NCBI RefSeq assembly: GCF_026210795.1
Contig: NC_089433.1
Location: 1,327,001 to 1,391,000 of the forward strand
DNA length: 64,000 bases
Origin: Rhizophagus irregularis
Taxonomy: Eukaryota; Glomeromycota; Glomeromycetes; Glomerales; Glomeraceae
Direction of reading: 5' to 3'
Position 1 is the first letter of the stretch, and the number at the start of each line of letters is the position of its first letter. The notes below the pieces were generated by a model. That model searched no databases. It was given only the letters and a program-made list of their open reading frames with translations, and had not been told where the DNA came from. The position numbers and the translations under genes are program-made. Positions 22,622-34,595 of the stretch are shown one piece after another.

Positions 22622-25036
22622 GTAAATGTCTCCTAATGGTTTGCCAATCGAACAAAATATTTTTTTTGTAAGCTTAAGTCCGTCATCATGTGTAATAATA
22701 GTCGCACTGTCGCAGTGAAATAACTAGCAGTATTACGAAAATATTATCTAATCTAATCGAATTCACGTGTCTCATCAGCACAGTAAAATTGCCGTGACTT
22801 TCCTATCATCTGATTTTCAACATCAACAAAATTTGGCGCAGTATCGTACTGGTGATAAAAAAATCGACATGCCTTTATTATAACACTCTAAGCAACAAAT
22901 TCCCTAAATACAAGGTGGAATGGAATGTTATAAAAATGAATCGTAGTGGTAAGTATGAATCAGTAATATTATTTTTTTTTACTGTAGTTGCTTGTAGATT
23001 CGAATTACTTAATCTCAGATAATCTTTTATACTGTGCGGGTGATATAGAACGAAAATACTGTAGATATATGCGAAAAAATTTATTTCGGAAATCTAGTAT
23101 AATAAGAGAATGTGGGTGAGAATCTCATAGTTAACAATAGTGATAGAAATAAATTAAGTGTAAAATTTCTTAAAAAAGAGAGAACAAAGAAATAACTTGA
23201 TGCTGGGACTCGCATTAAATGGCCTAGGATCTGTGTACTCTCTTTCTCTTTGATAGCATCATCTTTTCTAGCATTTTCTAATTCACTATATATCTGAAAA
23301 ATTAATAGACATTTTGCTATTCTTCTTTGGTTTAAGGCCTGAGAAATTCTTTTATCCACATTGGACTTTATCTTCAACCATGTATATATCAATAAAATAA
23401 TATACTTATCTCTATTCTATTCTATAACAAATGCATTCTTGATATAAATGGCCAAGTTGTTGAGCGAACAATGCACACTCTTGACAACTTATCATGAATA
23501 ACAAATCTTGAAAGAAGTATGGGATAACTGTAGTTCTTTAGAATGATAAGTAAGTACATTGTTTTCTATATATACAAATTACGTACAAGAGGTGCTTCCA
23601 TAGGAATAATCATAGTTTTTGACCAGCAGCCCTACAGTAGCTTACATTATAGGGTCAAACCATCTTTTTTCTAAAATATTCAATAAAATCAAAATACAAT
23701 TAGCTTAAGTAATCAGTATAGATATAATCTGCTAAGTACCTACAAGATATCAAAGTATTTCTATATATGTATCCACAGGATCCTGCTTACTTATAAGATA
23801 AGTCACTCTCAGGTCTAAGGTAAAAATCATATATAAAATTCTTTGCAAATCCTACTATAAAAGGAAATTTTATGTTATATTGTTATGATTTTTTTTCCTT
23901 TTTAGCTAATTAACCAATAGAATTTAAGAAAAAAGTAAGGTAAAAATCATTAGTAAAGGTTAATTTTTTACGGTAACCTTTATTATAAGTAAGTAAGATT
24001 CTGCACTCACAATATAACTCTTGACAATTAAGCATGAGCTACAGAATGAGCAACAGCTTAAAGTATAAGATAACTGTAATTCTTTTGAATACTTGTAATT
24101 ATACTGTCTTCTGTAAGAGAATCTAGTTACAAATTGGCCTTTTAGTAAAGAGTAATTATAGTTTTGCCAAATTTATAATAGACCACATCTCACAGAATAA
24201 AATATCTATTTAAAAAGTTACTTAAATACTGAAATATCATAATATATTTTGTATTTGGATATTTTAACCAATCTATATGAAAATAATATATGTTCCAAAA
24301 ATTACATCACACATTTGATAGGTATATAACACAAAAATATATAAAATTCTTTCTGGCGATCCCAATAATTTTATTAAATAACAAGTATGTTACTAGCAAT
24401 CTAAATCTGCAATTTTGTTTTAATTATATCCCTTTATGCCTAACTCATCTGATTTAATTACAATCTTAATTTTCAAATAAGCAAAAACTTGACTTTTTTA
24501 TTAATAACAAACCCACACTATTAGTGATTTTCCAAAAGTTTAAATACACTTCAAAGATAACAGGTCTCTTGAATTGGTATTCTGTACTTAATGTAAGTTT
24601 TACAATTTGTAAGGATAATTTAAAGCTTGTTGAACTTAAATAAAATTATGAAATATTCATTATAAGAAGTCTATCAACAATTATTTTTGACAATTACAGT
24701 TTACTTATATAAAAGGAAAAGGTATGTCAAATATGTTTATTATGTGGCTAGTTATATGAGGATGATAATTTGATACTAATGTCAGCAGAATCAAAAATAA
24801 ATCAAGAATTATAGTTCATATTCAGTATCATTTAATCTGTCCTTTAACTTTAATCATAAAGAAGGTCCTGAACATTTCAATGCTAAATCATTAAAGAAAA
24901 GTATCGTCGTTTTTCAGATGCAATTAAAATTAAACATATCGATGTACTGATTAACAACAATCTGTTTAAAATGATATTGAATTGGGTATTTATAGGAGAA
25001 TATTGTTGACAATATCAATTTCAGAAATATTTTTAG
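22622..25036. other. repeat-rich stretch without a supported gene
   Basis: An open stretch at 22785-22880 (SDFQHQQNLAQYRTGDKKID) could be an exon remnant after the Crinkler domain. A minus-strand frame at 23200-23392 (NQRRIAKCLLIFQIYSELEN) has some coding character but no partners. The rest is two diverged copies of a ~380-bp repeat (see below) and AT-rich DNA. Confidence 0.4.
23460..24370. repeat. two diverged direct copies of a ~380-bp sequence
   Basis: Copy 1 at about 23460-23860 and copy 2 at about 24000-24370 share in the same order: ctcttgacaa, atcatga/agcatga, gataactgta(g/a)ttctt, ttctgta/ttctata, aataatcatag / gtaattatag, and atataaaattctttgc / atataaaattctttct. An internal gtaaaaatcat repeat also occurs at 23820 and 23940. 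They are old duplications or two decayed copies of one mobile element. Confidence 0.5.
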
Positions 25037-26600
25037 AAATGGATGTGAGTATCTCATTGCATTTACAAGATATAATTAAACTATATTTACACATGATTGT
25101 ACTTTTCAGTGGACCTTTGAAGGATATAATCTCTCCCTAAAATTCAGAAATTTTCAAAGATTAATAATTACACAAGTCAAAAAAGATTCAATTTTATGCT
25201 TTCAAAATGACTTACAGAAAATCTTGTAAGTAATACATTGTTGTCATCCATGGTAAAATAGATGTTTATTAAATATTATGTTAATTGAACAGATTAAACC
25301 GCTATATATCACTTGCACTCAAGTGATTTGGGACCAAATCTGCCAAAGAAAATTACTTCTGAAGCTACCATCTGTGGCATATGAGGTGGTTCATGATTAT
25401 TCTTCAGTAATATTTACTCTATATTCAGATTGGGTATTAAATAGTATGAGTGACCAAGAATTTTTCTTTAGATGCTAAACTCTTTCATGCCACTTGATAA
25501 TGTTCAGGATACATGGGGCATTAATTTCTCCAAAGCTGTTGAATTAAACAATCATGAAGTTTTCCAGATTCAAATAATTCTATGAAACTTGTAAATGTTA
25601 TACTCATTGTAATGCAATCATAATTGATGCGACTTTGAATGGAATATCTTCCTTTTATAGCTTATTATTAAGTTCGAAAGATGTGACAATTAACAACAAA
25701 GATACCTTCGTTCATGAAATTCTGCACGATTTACTCAATGAAGTTTTTCGGGATCCAAAATTTGAGCTAGTTTGGTAAGAGTTTTGTGTTTGTGATTTCT
25801 ATGTGACTAATTGAATAATGCAATTAAATGATGTTGAATTTAAAAGGGCGAATAGCGAGTCTCTTGCATCAAAGAGCCAGCGTAACAGCAACAAAGAAAA
25901 TGAAAATTTAAAAGGTAAAAAACCAGATTTTAAACTTGTAATGAATGTAGTTGATGAAATTCTTTTCGGAGAAGTAAACCCACCAAAAAGTAAAAATTCA
26001 ACATTGTTGCTTAACAAAGATCTTGTGAAACTCGCAAATTTCCAAGCTGGCTCATTGGAAAAAGTATGGCAACAGAACCGGGCTGGCTTCTTTTGGAATA
26101 TGGATTTGTGGTAAGTGCTTAGATTTGTTTCAACTTTATATTGTTTTACTGATTAATACTTAATCACATTCATAGGCGAGCGCATTTACATCTACGATAT
26201 GGATTTAAATTACGATGGGATCTATAAATGACCCTAATCTCAAATCTAATTGTTCCAACTTCCAACCAGCCAAACCCAGTTCGTAAGCCTGATACCAGTC
26301 AAAGAGGCTTTTTCAATATCAAAGTAAGTTTTTAAAATATAATAGCTTATCAGTTATTACTTCAATGTATCAAACAACTCTAACATTCTCTTTTACGATT
26401 TGAAGGATCGTATTTCTAATGTCTTAGAAATTACCCATAACAACCTACTTGATTCCATATCACGTTCAATGTAGCCTGAATCCGTTAAAATTCCAATAAT
26501 TGGTTTACAGCCTAAAAAGGTGTAAAAATTATTTTCCTTATTACGAATTGTTTCAGTAGATGTTAAGAAGTTATGTGAAGCATTTTTTCTTGCAACAAAG
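25037..26600 (+). pseudogene. broken multi-exon gene of an unrecognised, probably lineage-specific family
   Basis: Coding blocks run in order on the plus strand: WTFEGYNLSLKFRNFQRLII (25111) ending at a GTAAGT near 25227, IKPLYITCTQVIWDQICQRK (25291), VHDYSSVIFTLYSDWVLNSM (25387), then after frame slips LDNVQDTWGINFSKAVELNN (near 25494) and VTINNKDTFVHEILHDLLNE (near 25685). NSESLASKSQR, KGKKPDFKLVMNVVDEILFG and ANFQAGSLEKVWQQ span 25848-26075. GERIYIYDMDLNYDGIYK (26173) and a tail DLKDRISNVLEITHNNLLDS (26402) follow. The order is that of a single gene, but frame slips and stops interrupt it (TGA in the 26173 block, TAG in the tail). I recall similar proteins as a repeated family in arbuscular mycorrhizal fungi but cannot name a domain or a function. 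Confidence 0.5.
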
Positions 26601-27211
26601 AAGTCTTTGAAATATTGCATTTACAACTTTTAGTCAGGATAATTTTAATAATAGATCAAATTAATATTCAAATCGTGTTATTTAGCATTGAGATTTTTTT
26701 CAATAATTTATAAAATTTCGCGGTTTTTTTCTTATTAAATGTATGTGAATACCGTATGTGAATATACGTGGCTTACGTTGAAAAAATTTTTCGAAATAAA
26801 TTCATGATGTTCGGACATATATGCAAAAAGACGGGATCGAACTCTTCCAATCTTAACGGCATAATCTAAATACGAAGACCACAAATTCCGATCTCGCATG
26901 TTTTTTTCGGATCATCTGTATATTGACGCACAATTCTTCTCGAGACCCACTTCCTCAGAACAAAACTAAATGCAAGATATTTTCACGAATTATCTTTGGT
27001 TCTTTCTAGGCTTAATAATTTTAATTAGGTGTGATTGATGCAAACACCCTTTAAATTGATAAAGAAGTGAATATAAACGTCTATTTTCGGATTAATTATA
27101 AACCGGGGCAAATTATCATGTGAATTAAGAGAAAATTTTGACCAAATTTATTTAATTTGTTCGTCAGTTTAAATCTCTCATATTTTGCGAATCTCATGAT
27201 ATATAATAAAA
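26601..27211. other. spacer with a tRNA-like remnant
   Basis: AT-rich spacer between the broken gene and phosphomevalonate kinase. The tRNA-like block is listed separately. No coding region supported. Confidence 0.45.
26823..26899 (-). other. tRNA-Leu(UAG)-like remnant
   Basis: On the minus strand the order is GTGGTC (D-arm-like), CGTA-TTTAGAT-TATG (4-bp stem and 7-base loop with TAG at anticodon positions and T33/A37), a variable segment CCGTTAAGATTGG, then AGAGTTCGATCCCG (T-loop-like). This is the layout of a long-variable-arm leucine tRNA. The T stem and the acceptor stem do not pair well, so it is at best a pseudogene or a tRNA-derived repeat. Confidence 0.35.
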
Positions 27212-29446
27212 TCAAAGATTTAGGCATTCCGATAATCCAGGAATATTATTAATTTGCTCGATCATGTATCCTTTTGAAGATTCTCTAGAGAGTAAAGGTC
27301 CAACGCTCATTTCCTCCCATGAATTCCAAAGTTTCTCTATTTGTGAACTGAATGTATTACCCAGACCAATACAAAATATTGCATCATATCCTCCAGCTAG
27401 ATATATTGTATTTAAAAAAAGTATAAATGATTCGTAAAGTATTTGTAAATTTTTTTAATGCAGAATTATATTTACCTCCAGGAACACCCGCCATGATTAT
27501 ACCAGGTATTTCATTACAAGCATCAAGTAATTTTGTTTGTTTAGGGGGTTCAATTGGTACTCGAGATAATTCGGACATTTCACGTAATAATTCTCGAATT
27601 TTCTAAAAAAAAGAAGGGATCAGTTAATAATGTTATTTATATTATAAAAATAATAATTATAACAATTATAGTTACTTGAAAAGTATTAAAAGTAGAAGAA
27701 AAAAGAGTAACATTATTATTGTTTGGATTTTGTTCCGCAAGTAAAGCCCACTGATTTAATATTAAATTATTAAATTAAATAGAAATAATATTCAGATAAG
27801 TTATTCTCATCATTAATTTCGTATACATGCCTCAGAAGCTTTCACACTTTCACAAATCTTAATAGCATTAAGATATAATTCTTCATCTTGTTCATGATTC
27901 TTAGTTAATTCTCTTAAATTATTTGATACAGTTGTATTATGAGATGTAAGTGTATCCCATAATGTATTTGCTTTTAAAATATCAATATCAATAAAAATAA
28001 AATTATATAATATACTAAAGAAAAAGTATTTTAATTATATATTTAAATTATTAAACCTTGGTCAGAATTCTCTTTACGCCACTTCAATACTTTTCCAACC
28101 ATACTTGGAGTATGTGAACCTGCATCTATATCCGCTAATATTAACTTAAATCCATGCGGAAGCGAAAAACTTGTTACCTGATTATCCCATCTAATTAAAA
28201 AAAAAAAGAAATAAATAGGATACTTATGAAAGATCGAAAGTATATATAGGCTTCAGCCTTAACCTGGTTAATGAGCAAGCGCTAATGAGCTTATTTTTCT
28301 CACAAATCATAAATTTTATTGTGAAGTTTTTGATGCCTATAACTTCATGATCTGATCAATTCCCAAATTTATACAGCAATAACGATAATAATACTTACTT
28401 ACTTGAAGCTGGATCAACAATATTATTAAGAATTGATATATCAACGTTTTGATCCTATAACCATTATTAAAGCATAATTAAAAACTTATAATTTATACTT
28501 AATGATTAATTAAATAAAATACCATAACATTTTCCAAAATGTTTGGAGAGAATCTTTTATAAATATGACTTCCCCAAACAGCAGCTGAAACATCAAATCC
28601 ACTACCAACTTTTCCTTGTGCTAAACAATGACAAAATTGTGCTATATTATGAATTAATTTTCGATCATTATTTGTTATTTCGTTTATTTTATTTGAAACT
28701 ATTTCAAAATGAACAAAGAGTGCTGATACAAGTGATGTAATTAATGCTGCTGATGATCCCAATCCAGTTTTATTAACTTTTTTTAATGTACAATGTACTT
28801 TACAAAATGGTTCTAAAGATTTTAGTGACGATAATGTAAGTGGTAAATTTAATTTTCTTAACTATTAATAAAAAAAAAATAATTAACCTCATATATATAA
28901 AAATGAAAATTTATAAATTTCAAAAATGATGATTTTAATTTTACCTGTTCGCGTTGCGAATAAAAATCGTTATCACCAACTATATATATTTCTAATCCTT
29001 TAGTAACTATTTCTTTAAATTGTTGTTCGTTTTTTCTTCGTGAAATAATCAATAAAGAATATTTAATAGCAATTTCAACAAATGAATTATGTCTTTCCGG
29101 ATTACTTTTATTTATTTATTTATTTTCAAAAAAAAAAAGGGAATTGTCCGATTAATAAAATTATAAAAAGAGAAATGATAAATTTATTTACTTACGTGGA
29201 TTCAAGTTCACAAGAAAAAAAACCCTCATCATTGTAAAAACTCTTCAAACTTGGTCGATATTCCCATTCTCCATCAATAAATTGTGGTGAATGAACAGAA
29301 ATTTTTCCATTGTTCCCTGAAAAAATAACGGTATAAAATCTCGCACTTGTTCCAACAACTATTCCATTATACTTTCTATCTAATATGAGATAACCTCCTG
29401 TTAAAAGCACTTTACCGGGTGCTGAAACTATAGTTAAATTTGACAT
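27212..29446 (-). CDS. ERG8: phosphomevalonate kinase (ERG8-type)
   Basis: Catalyses ATP-dependent phosphorylation of mevalonate 5-phosphate to the diphosphate, a cytosolic step of the mevalonate pathway to sterols and isoprenoids. The nine exons agree in phase throughout: 29196-29446, 28945-29104, 28523-28861, 28399-28454, 28057-28190, 27831-27970, 27676-27750, 27476-27602, 27212-27396. Total 489 codons including stop, near the usual fungal length. GHMP-kinase signatures: N-terminal SAPGKVLLTGGYLILD (near residue 8), NDFYSQREQ, the ATP-binding KTGLGSSAALITSLV (near residue 168), AQGKVGSGFDVSAAVWGSHI, SLPHGFKLILADIDAGSHTP, RVPIEPPKQTKLLDACNEIPG and AGVPGAGGYDAIFCIGLG. The intron after exon 6 starts GC (GAG|GCATGT) and ends CAG; a GT alternative breaks the frame. 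ATG at 29446 was chosen because family members start just before SAPGK. It is head-to-head with BMS1. Confidence 0.93.
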
Positions 29447-29602
29447 TTTATTTTCTTGATTATTAAAATAATAGCTAAATAAATAAATGATTATCAAAAA
29501 AAAAAATATTGATCGATCGACAAATTTTTTTTTTGCGATAGTTTTTGCCAATACATGCTCGAAAGTTGGAGTAATTAGTAAAGTTCAATAAATAAAAAAA
29601 AA
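29447..29602. promoter_or_regulatory. shared divergent promoter, phosphomevalonate kinase / BMS1
   Basis: Only 156 bp separate the two start codons. The interval is AT-rich with poly-A/T tracts on both sides and no clear TATA box or binding site that I can name. Both genes are housekeeping, so common nucleosome-free-region control is plausible (inference). Confidence 0.6.
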
Positions 29603-31479
29603 ATGGACAACAAGGAACATAAAGCTCATAGACCACGCCAATCTGGTTCAAAAAAGGATAAAAAATCCAAAAAACAAAAGAAAAATGAAGAGAAAAACAA
29701 CCCAAAGGTTCGTGTTTTATAAATAAACTTTTTAGTTAACCAATTATTAAATTTTTTTTTTTCTTAAAGGCTTTCGCTCCATTGTCTGGAAGAAAAGCAG
29801 AAAAACTTGCTAGACGTAAACAGGAACTGCTTCAAAAGAAACTTCATGTACCTCTTGTTGATAGAACTCCATTAGAACCCCCTCCTATAATTGTTGCTGT
29901 AGTAGGACCTCCACAGGTACTTGTTTAAATATATTTTGTTAAGACGAATTTAATCGATTAATCGCCTCTTGTTATATTTAGACTGGCAAAACTACTTTGA
30001 TAAAGTCTCTTGTAAAAAGATTCACCAAGCACAGCCTTACAGAAGTAAAAGGACCTATTACAGTCGTGAGCGGTATTATAACATTATTCATTTACTGTTT
30101 ATTTAATCAGATTTTTAATTAAACATTTGATTAATTGATTATTTATTTATTTTTATAAGGTAAAAAAAGGAGATTGACATTTATAGAATGTACAAATGAT
30201 ATGAATTGCATGATTGATGTAGCCAAAATCGCAGACTTGGTGTTGTTAATAATTGATGCAAGTTTTGGTTTTGAGATGGTAAATAGAAAATAATTACGAT
30301 TTAACTTTATTCCGAAGTTTTAACACTATTCACATATTATTCATAATTTTAGGAAACGTTTGAATTTCTAAATATTTTACAAGTTCATGGATTTCCAAAA
30401 ATATTAGGAGTTCTAACACATTTGGATAAATTTAAAAGAGTTAAGACACTCAAAACAACCAAAAAACGCTTAAAACATCGCTTTTGGACTGAAATTTATC
30501 AAGGAGCAAAACTTTTTTATTTATCGGGAATAATTAATGGTCGATATCCAGATAGAGAAATTCACAATCTTTCTAGATTTATTTCTATAATGAAATTTAG
30601 ACCGTTGATTTGGAGAAATACACATCCTTATTTGGTTGCCGATCGTTTAGAAGACCTGACTGATCCAGAAGAAGTCAGACAGAATCCTTTATGTGATAGG
30701 ACTATTACTTTATACGGATATTTACGTGGAACAAATATGAAAACCAACATGAAAGTTCATATTCCAGGTGCTGGAGATCAAACCCTGTCCGATATTTCAA
30801 TATTGCCGGACCCATGTCCGTTACCTAATAAAGTACGAAGGAGTCTTAGTGAAAAACACAAAGTTATCTATGCACCTATGTCTAATGTTGGTGGAATTAT
30901 GTACGATAAAGATGCCGTTTATATCGACGTTCCAGGAAGTTTCATAAAGAAATCCGATCAAATTAATGGTGAAGAAGGTAATTCGCTTATATGCAAAAGG
31001 ATAATACGTTTAATATAATAACTTAACGTGATTAATATGATTAATTTTTAATTGGTATGTTAGGTGATATAGAATATGAACAAGGTCCCGGAGAGAAAAT
31101 GGTTATAAATTTACAAGATGCTCCAGATACACTTGCGACTAAATTAGAAGAGAGTGAACTTGCAATTTTTGCGAATTCTGTTCCTATGAAAGCTTCGGAT
31201 TTAGTTGAGGAAAGGAATAATGGTATTGTAATTTATTTTCCAGATTACTTCTCGATTGCCTCTTTTATCGGAAGCAATAATTATTGAATTTTACAAAACG
31301 TCTAGCAACCGAGTCAAAAGAAATAAACGAGAATGGTAGATCGGCTAATTATGGTAAAGGTGATGGTAATGCCAAACGAAATGTTGAAGAAGATAATGAT
31401 GATAATGAAGGTGAAATATTTGATTCAGATACTGAATCTAGAGATGATGAAGTAGTTGACGATAATGATTACGATGATT

Positions 31480-31511
<32 letters not shown>

Positions 31512-34200
31512 GAAGATGACGACGATGAAAATGATGATGATGATGAAAATGACGATGATGATGATGACGACGATGAAGAAGATGATGATGACGATGATGA
31601 TGACGATGATGATGACGATGATGATGACGATGATGAGGATGATGAGGAGGAACGAGTTAAAAAAAAAAGTTCCGGTAGAAGAGCTGTTCTCAATAAGTTT
31701 GAAGTGAAAGATCTAGAAAATGAAGCCAATGATAATGAGGGGGTTGTATATGCTGAGAGTGACAGTGATATGGATGACATTCTAAGTCAAAATGAGGAGG
31801 ATAACTCTGATCTTGATGGTGCATTAAGATGGAAATCAAATTTAGCTGAGAAAGCAAAGGAAACGTTCCTTGCTAATCGTAAAATTAGTGTTATGGAATT
31901 GATTTATGGTAATGAAAAAACACCAGAAGAGATTGCATCAGGAAATCTTTCAGATTTATTAAAAGTTGGTGCGATTTTTGAAAATAAAAAAGACAATGTA
32001 GAAGAGAATGATGATGAATTTTTTAAGATTGTAGAGAAAGATACTGTATCTTTGAATGTTATCGATTCTATTAAAGCATGCTTAGACACAAGTAATCTTG
32101 ATAAATGGAATGAAAATGATGTCAGTATTTAAGGATCAGTTACGTTTTGTGTTATATATTAAATTGTATATTGTAGTGTTACTAATCATCAAATCTTATA
32201 TTTTCTCTAGACATTAGAGTCTATTAGAAATAGATTTATTACAGGTAATCTTGAGGTTGACAATTCTGCAGGAGAAAATGATGATTCAGATAGTGAAGAC
32301 TTTGAAGATCTTGAAACAGATGAAGTTGAAAAATCTAAAGAGGAACTTGAACAAAAAGCTCTTGCGCAAAAAAGAGCTTTGTTGAAGAAAAAGTTTGATT
32401 CGGAATATGATGAAAAGGATGATACTCCTAAGGTAGATTTTTATGATGAAATTAAGGGGGAAATTTCTAAGCAATTGCAACTTAATCGCGAGGAATTCGA
32501 AGACGATGATCCTCATACAAGAGCTATGATTGAAGGATTTCGACCTGGTACTTATGTCCGAATTTTACTTAAGGAAATACAATGTGAATTTGTCAAGTAT
32601 TTTGATCCGACATATCCAGTAATAGTTGGTGGTCTATTAACAACCGAAGCAAATTTAGGCTTTATACAGGTGAATCAATAATATTATTATAAACGAAGTT
32701 ACTGAATGATAAACTAAACAAAATTCTATTCGATTCTAGGTTCGTATAAAGCGACATCGGTGGCATAAAAAGATTTTAAAGACAAAAGATCCTCTTATAT
32801 TCTCGCTTGGTTGGAGACGTTTTCAATCAATACCTATTTATTCCTTGAATGATGAGACAAGAAACAGAATGCTTAAATATACTCCAGAACATATGCATTG
32901 TTTAGCAACTATTTATGGTATATCTTTATAGTAATTTAGATACTCTTATGCATTCAATATGGTCAGATATAGCCTAATCTTGAATTATCGTATTTATTAT
33001 AGGACCCATTTATCCACCTAATACCGGTTTCTGTGCAGTGCAATCTGTTTCTAATGATAATACTGTAAGTTCAAATTAACAAAAATTTTTAATTATTTTT
33101 TTTTTTATTCACATATTTACCTACGATTAATATTTAAAGACTGCGTTTAGAATAAGTGCTACCGGAATAGTACTTGATATAAATCATTCTGTTGAGATTG
33201 TTAAAAAATTAAAGTTGACTGGTGTTCCTTACAAGATTTTTAAGAATACGGCCTTCGTCAAAGATATGTTTACTTCTTCATTGGAAGTGGCAAAATTTGA
33301 AGGGGCTGCAATTCGAACAGTTTCGGGAATTCGGGGTCAAGTGAAAAAGCACATATCGGTAAATAATTAAAAATCTATATTTATATATATTTGTCATTTG
33401 ATTAATACTCTAGTTTATATAGAAACACGAAGGTCACTTTCGTGCTACATTTGAAGATAAAGTATTAATGAGCGGTATGTAAAGTTTATTATATTTAATG
33501 TAATCTACCTAAAATCAAAATTTTAGGGTTAAATTAAAATGCATTTTATTTTTGTCTCATTAGATATCGTATTTTTACGAGCTTGGTACCCAATCAAACC
33601 AAAAAAGTTTTATAATCCAGTAACATCATTGTTGTTGTCATCAAAGAAAGAATGGCAAGGAATGAGATTAACAGGTCAAATTCGTAGAGAATTAAATATT
33701 GAAACACCAAAAAATCCGGATTCTCAATACAAGGTAAAACAATTATGAAGTTGATTTTTTTTCTAATTAGTAAAAAAAGATTCTAAAAAATATATATTAT
33801 ACATTAGAAAGTCGAACGACAAAATCGTCGTTTTAATCCATTACATATTCCATTATCTTTACAAGCAAATTTACCATTCGCAAGTAAGCCTAAATTACTT
33901 AAAAAAAGAACAAACCAATCATATCTACAAAAACGGGCTGTTGTATTAGAACCTAAAGAAAAGAAAATGTATACGCTTATGCAACAAATTCATACTTTAA
34001 AGAAAGAAAAGGATAGGAAACGTAAAGAAAAACAAACTAAAAAACATAATGAATACGCTAAAAAAATAGCTAAACAAGAAGTCTTGCTAGTTGAAAAGGA
34101 TAAAAAGGAAAGAAAAGAATATTTTAGAAAACAAGGTTTATCGCAAAAAAGAAAAATTACTTCTTCCGCGGGTACTTCTAAAAGAACTAAAACCAATTAA
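29603..34200 (+). CDS. BMS1: ribosome biogenesis GTPase BMS1
   Basis: Nucleolar GTPase of the small-subunit processome, needed for early 18S rRNA cleavages and 40S assembly, acting with RCL1. The fourteen exons agree in phase: 29603-29707, 29770-29916, 29982-30072, 30160-30278, 30353-30977, 31064-31222, 31306-32120, 32211-32669, 32740-32917, 33003-33064, 33140-33358, 33423-33474, 33564-33733, 33808-34200. About 1,197 residues, close to the yeast length. A Lys-rich N-terminus is followed by the P-loop [16 protein letters not shown] (residues near 78-93), [20 protein letters not shown] and THLDKFK (G4-like TxLD), the AARP2CN region with [10 protein letters not shown], a long acidic tract, then the C-terminal RIBIOP_C/DUF663 region with [44 protein letters not shown] and [20 protein letters not shown]. 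The tail is basic and coiled ([20 protein letters not shown]). The intron at 31223-31305 is needed to keep frame. Confidence 0.95.
31455..31650 (+). repeat. GAT/GAC microsatellite encoding an Asp/Glu tract in BMS1
   Basis: Long GATGAT/GACGAC run in exon 7 of BMS1, giving an almost pure acidic tract of about 60 residues. BMS1 and other nucleolar proteins carry acidic linkers here, but this one is unusually homogeneous and likely varies in length. Confidence 0.9.
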
Positions 34201-34595
34201 AAATAATATTTATATAGTATATATAATTTAATAATTATTAATTAATAAAATTTTTTTTTTTAAAATGTATATTTATTATTTATCAGAGAGTAATTTGATT
34301 CGTGAATAATGATGATTTACAATTATTTTTATTTATTGATTTTAAATCTATACGAATATATTTTCTTTTTGTTTATGTTTATTATATTGAATTTACATAT
34401 ATCGCATTTATAAGAGATCTATCTATCAAAGAGAATTATACTATCTCTAATTTTTTAATCTAAACCCATCCATATTTTCGATCCTCCACGATATGCATGA
34501 TATGTAAATTAAATCGAAAAAAATTTATTATTATAGACCATATCAACAAGATGACTCTAAATTTCGATTATTTCATTTCTCGGATTTGATGCATA
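34201..34595. terminator. convergent 3' region between BMS1 and RSC-like gene
   Basis: 395 bp between two converging stop codons. AT-rich with T and A runs that would serve as 3' processing signals for both transcripts. No other feature seen. Confidence 0.5.

Noticed and set aside
31456-31780. Long open frames antisense or shifted to BMS1 coding for poly-Ser or Met/Thr repeats
   Set aside because: They are shadows of the GAT/GAC microsatellite in BMS1 exon 7.
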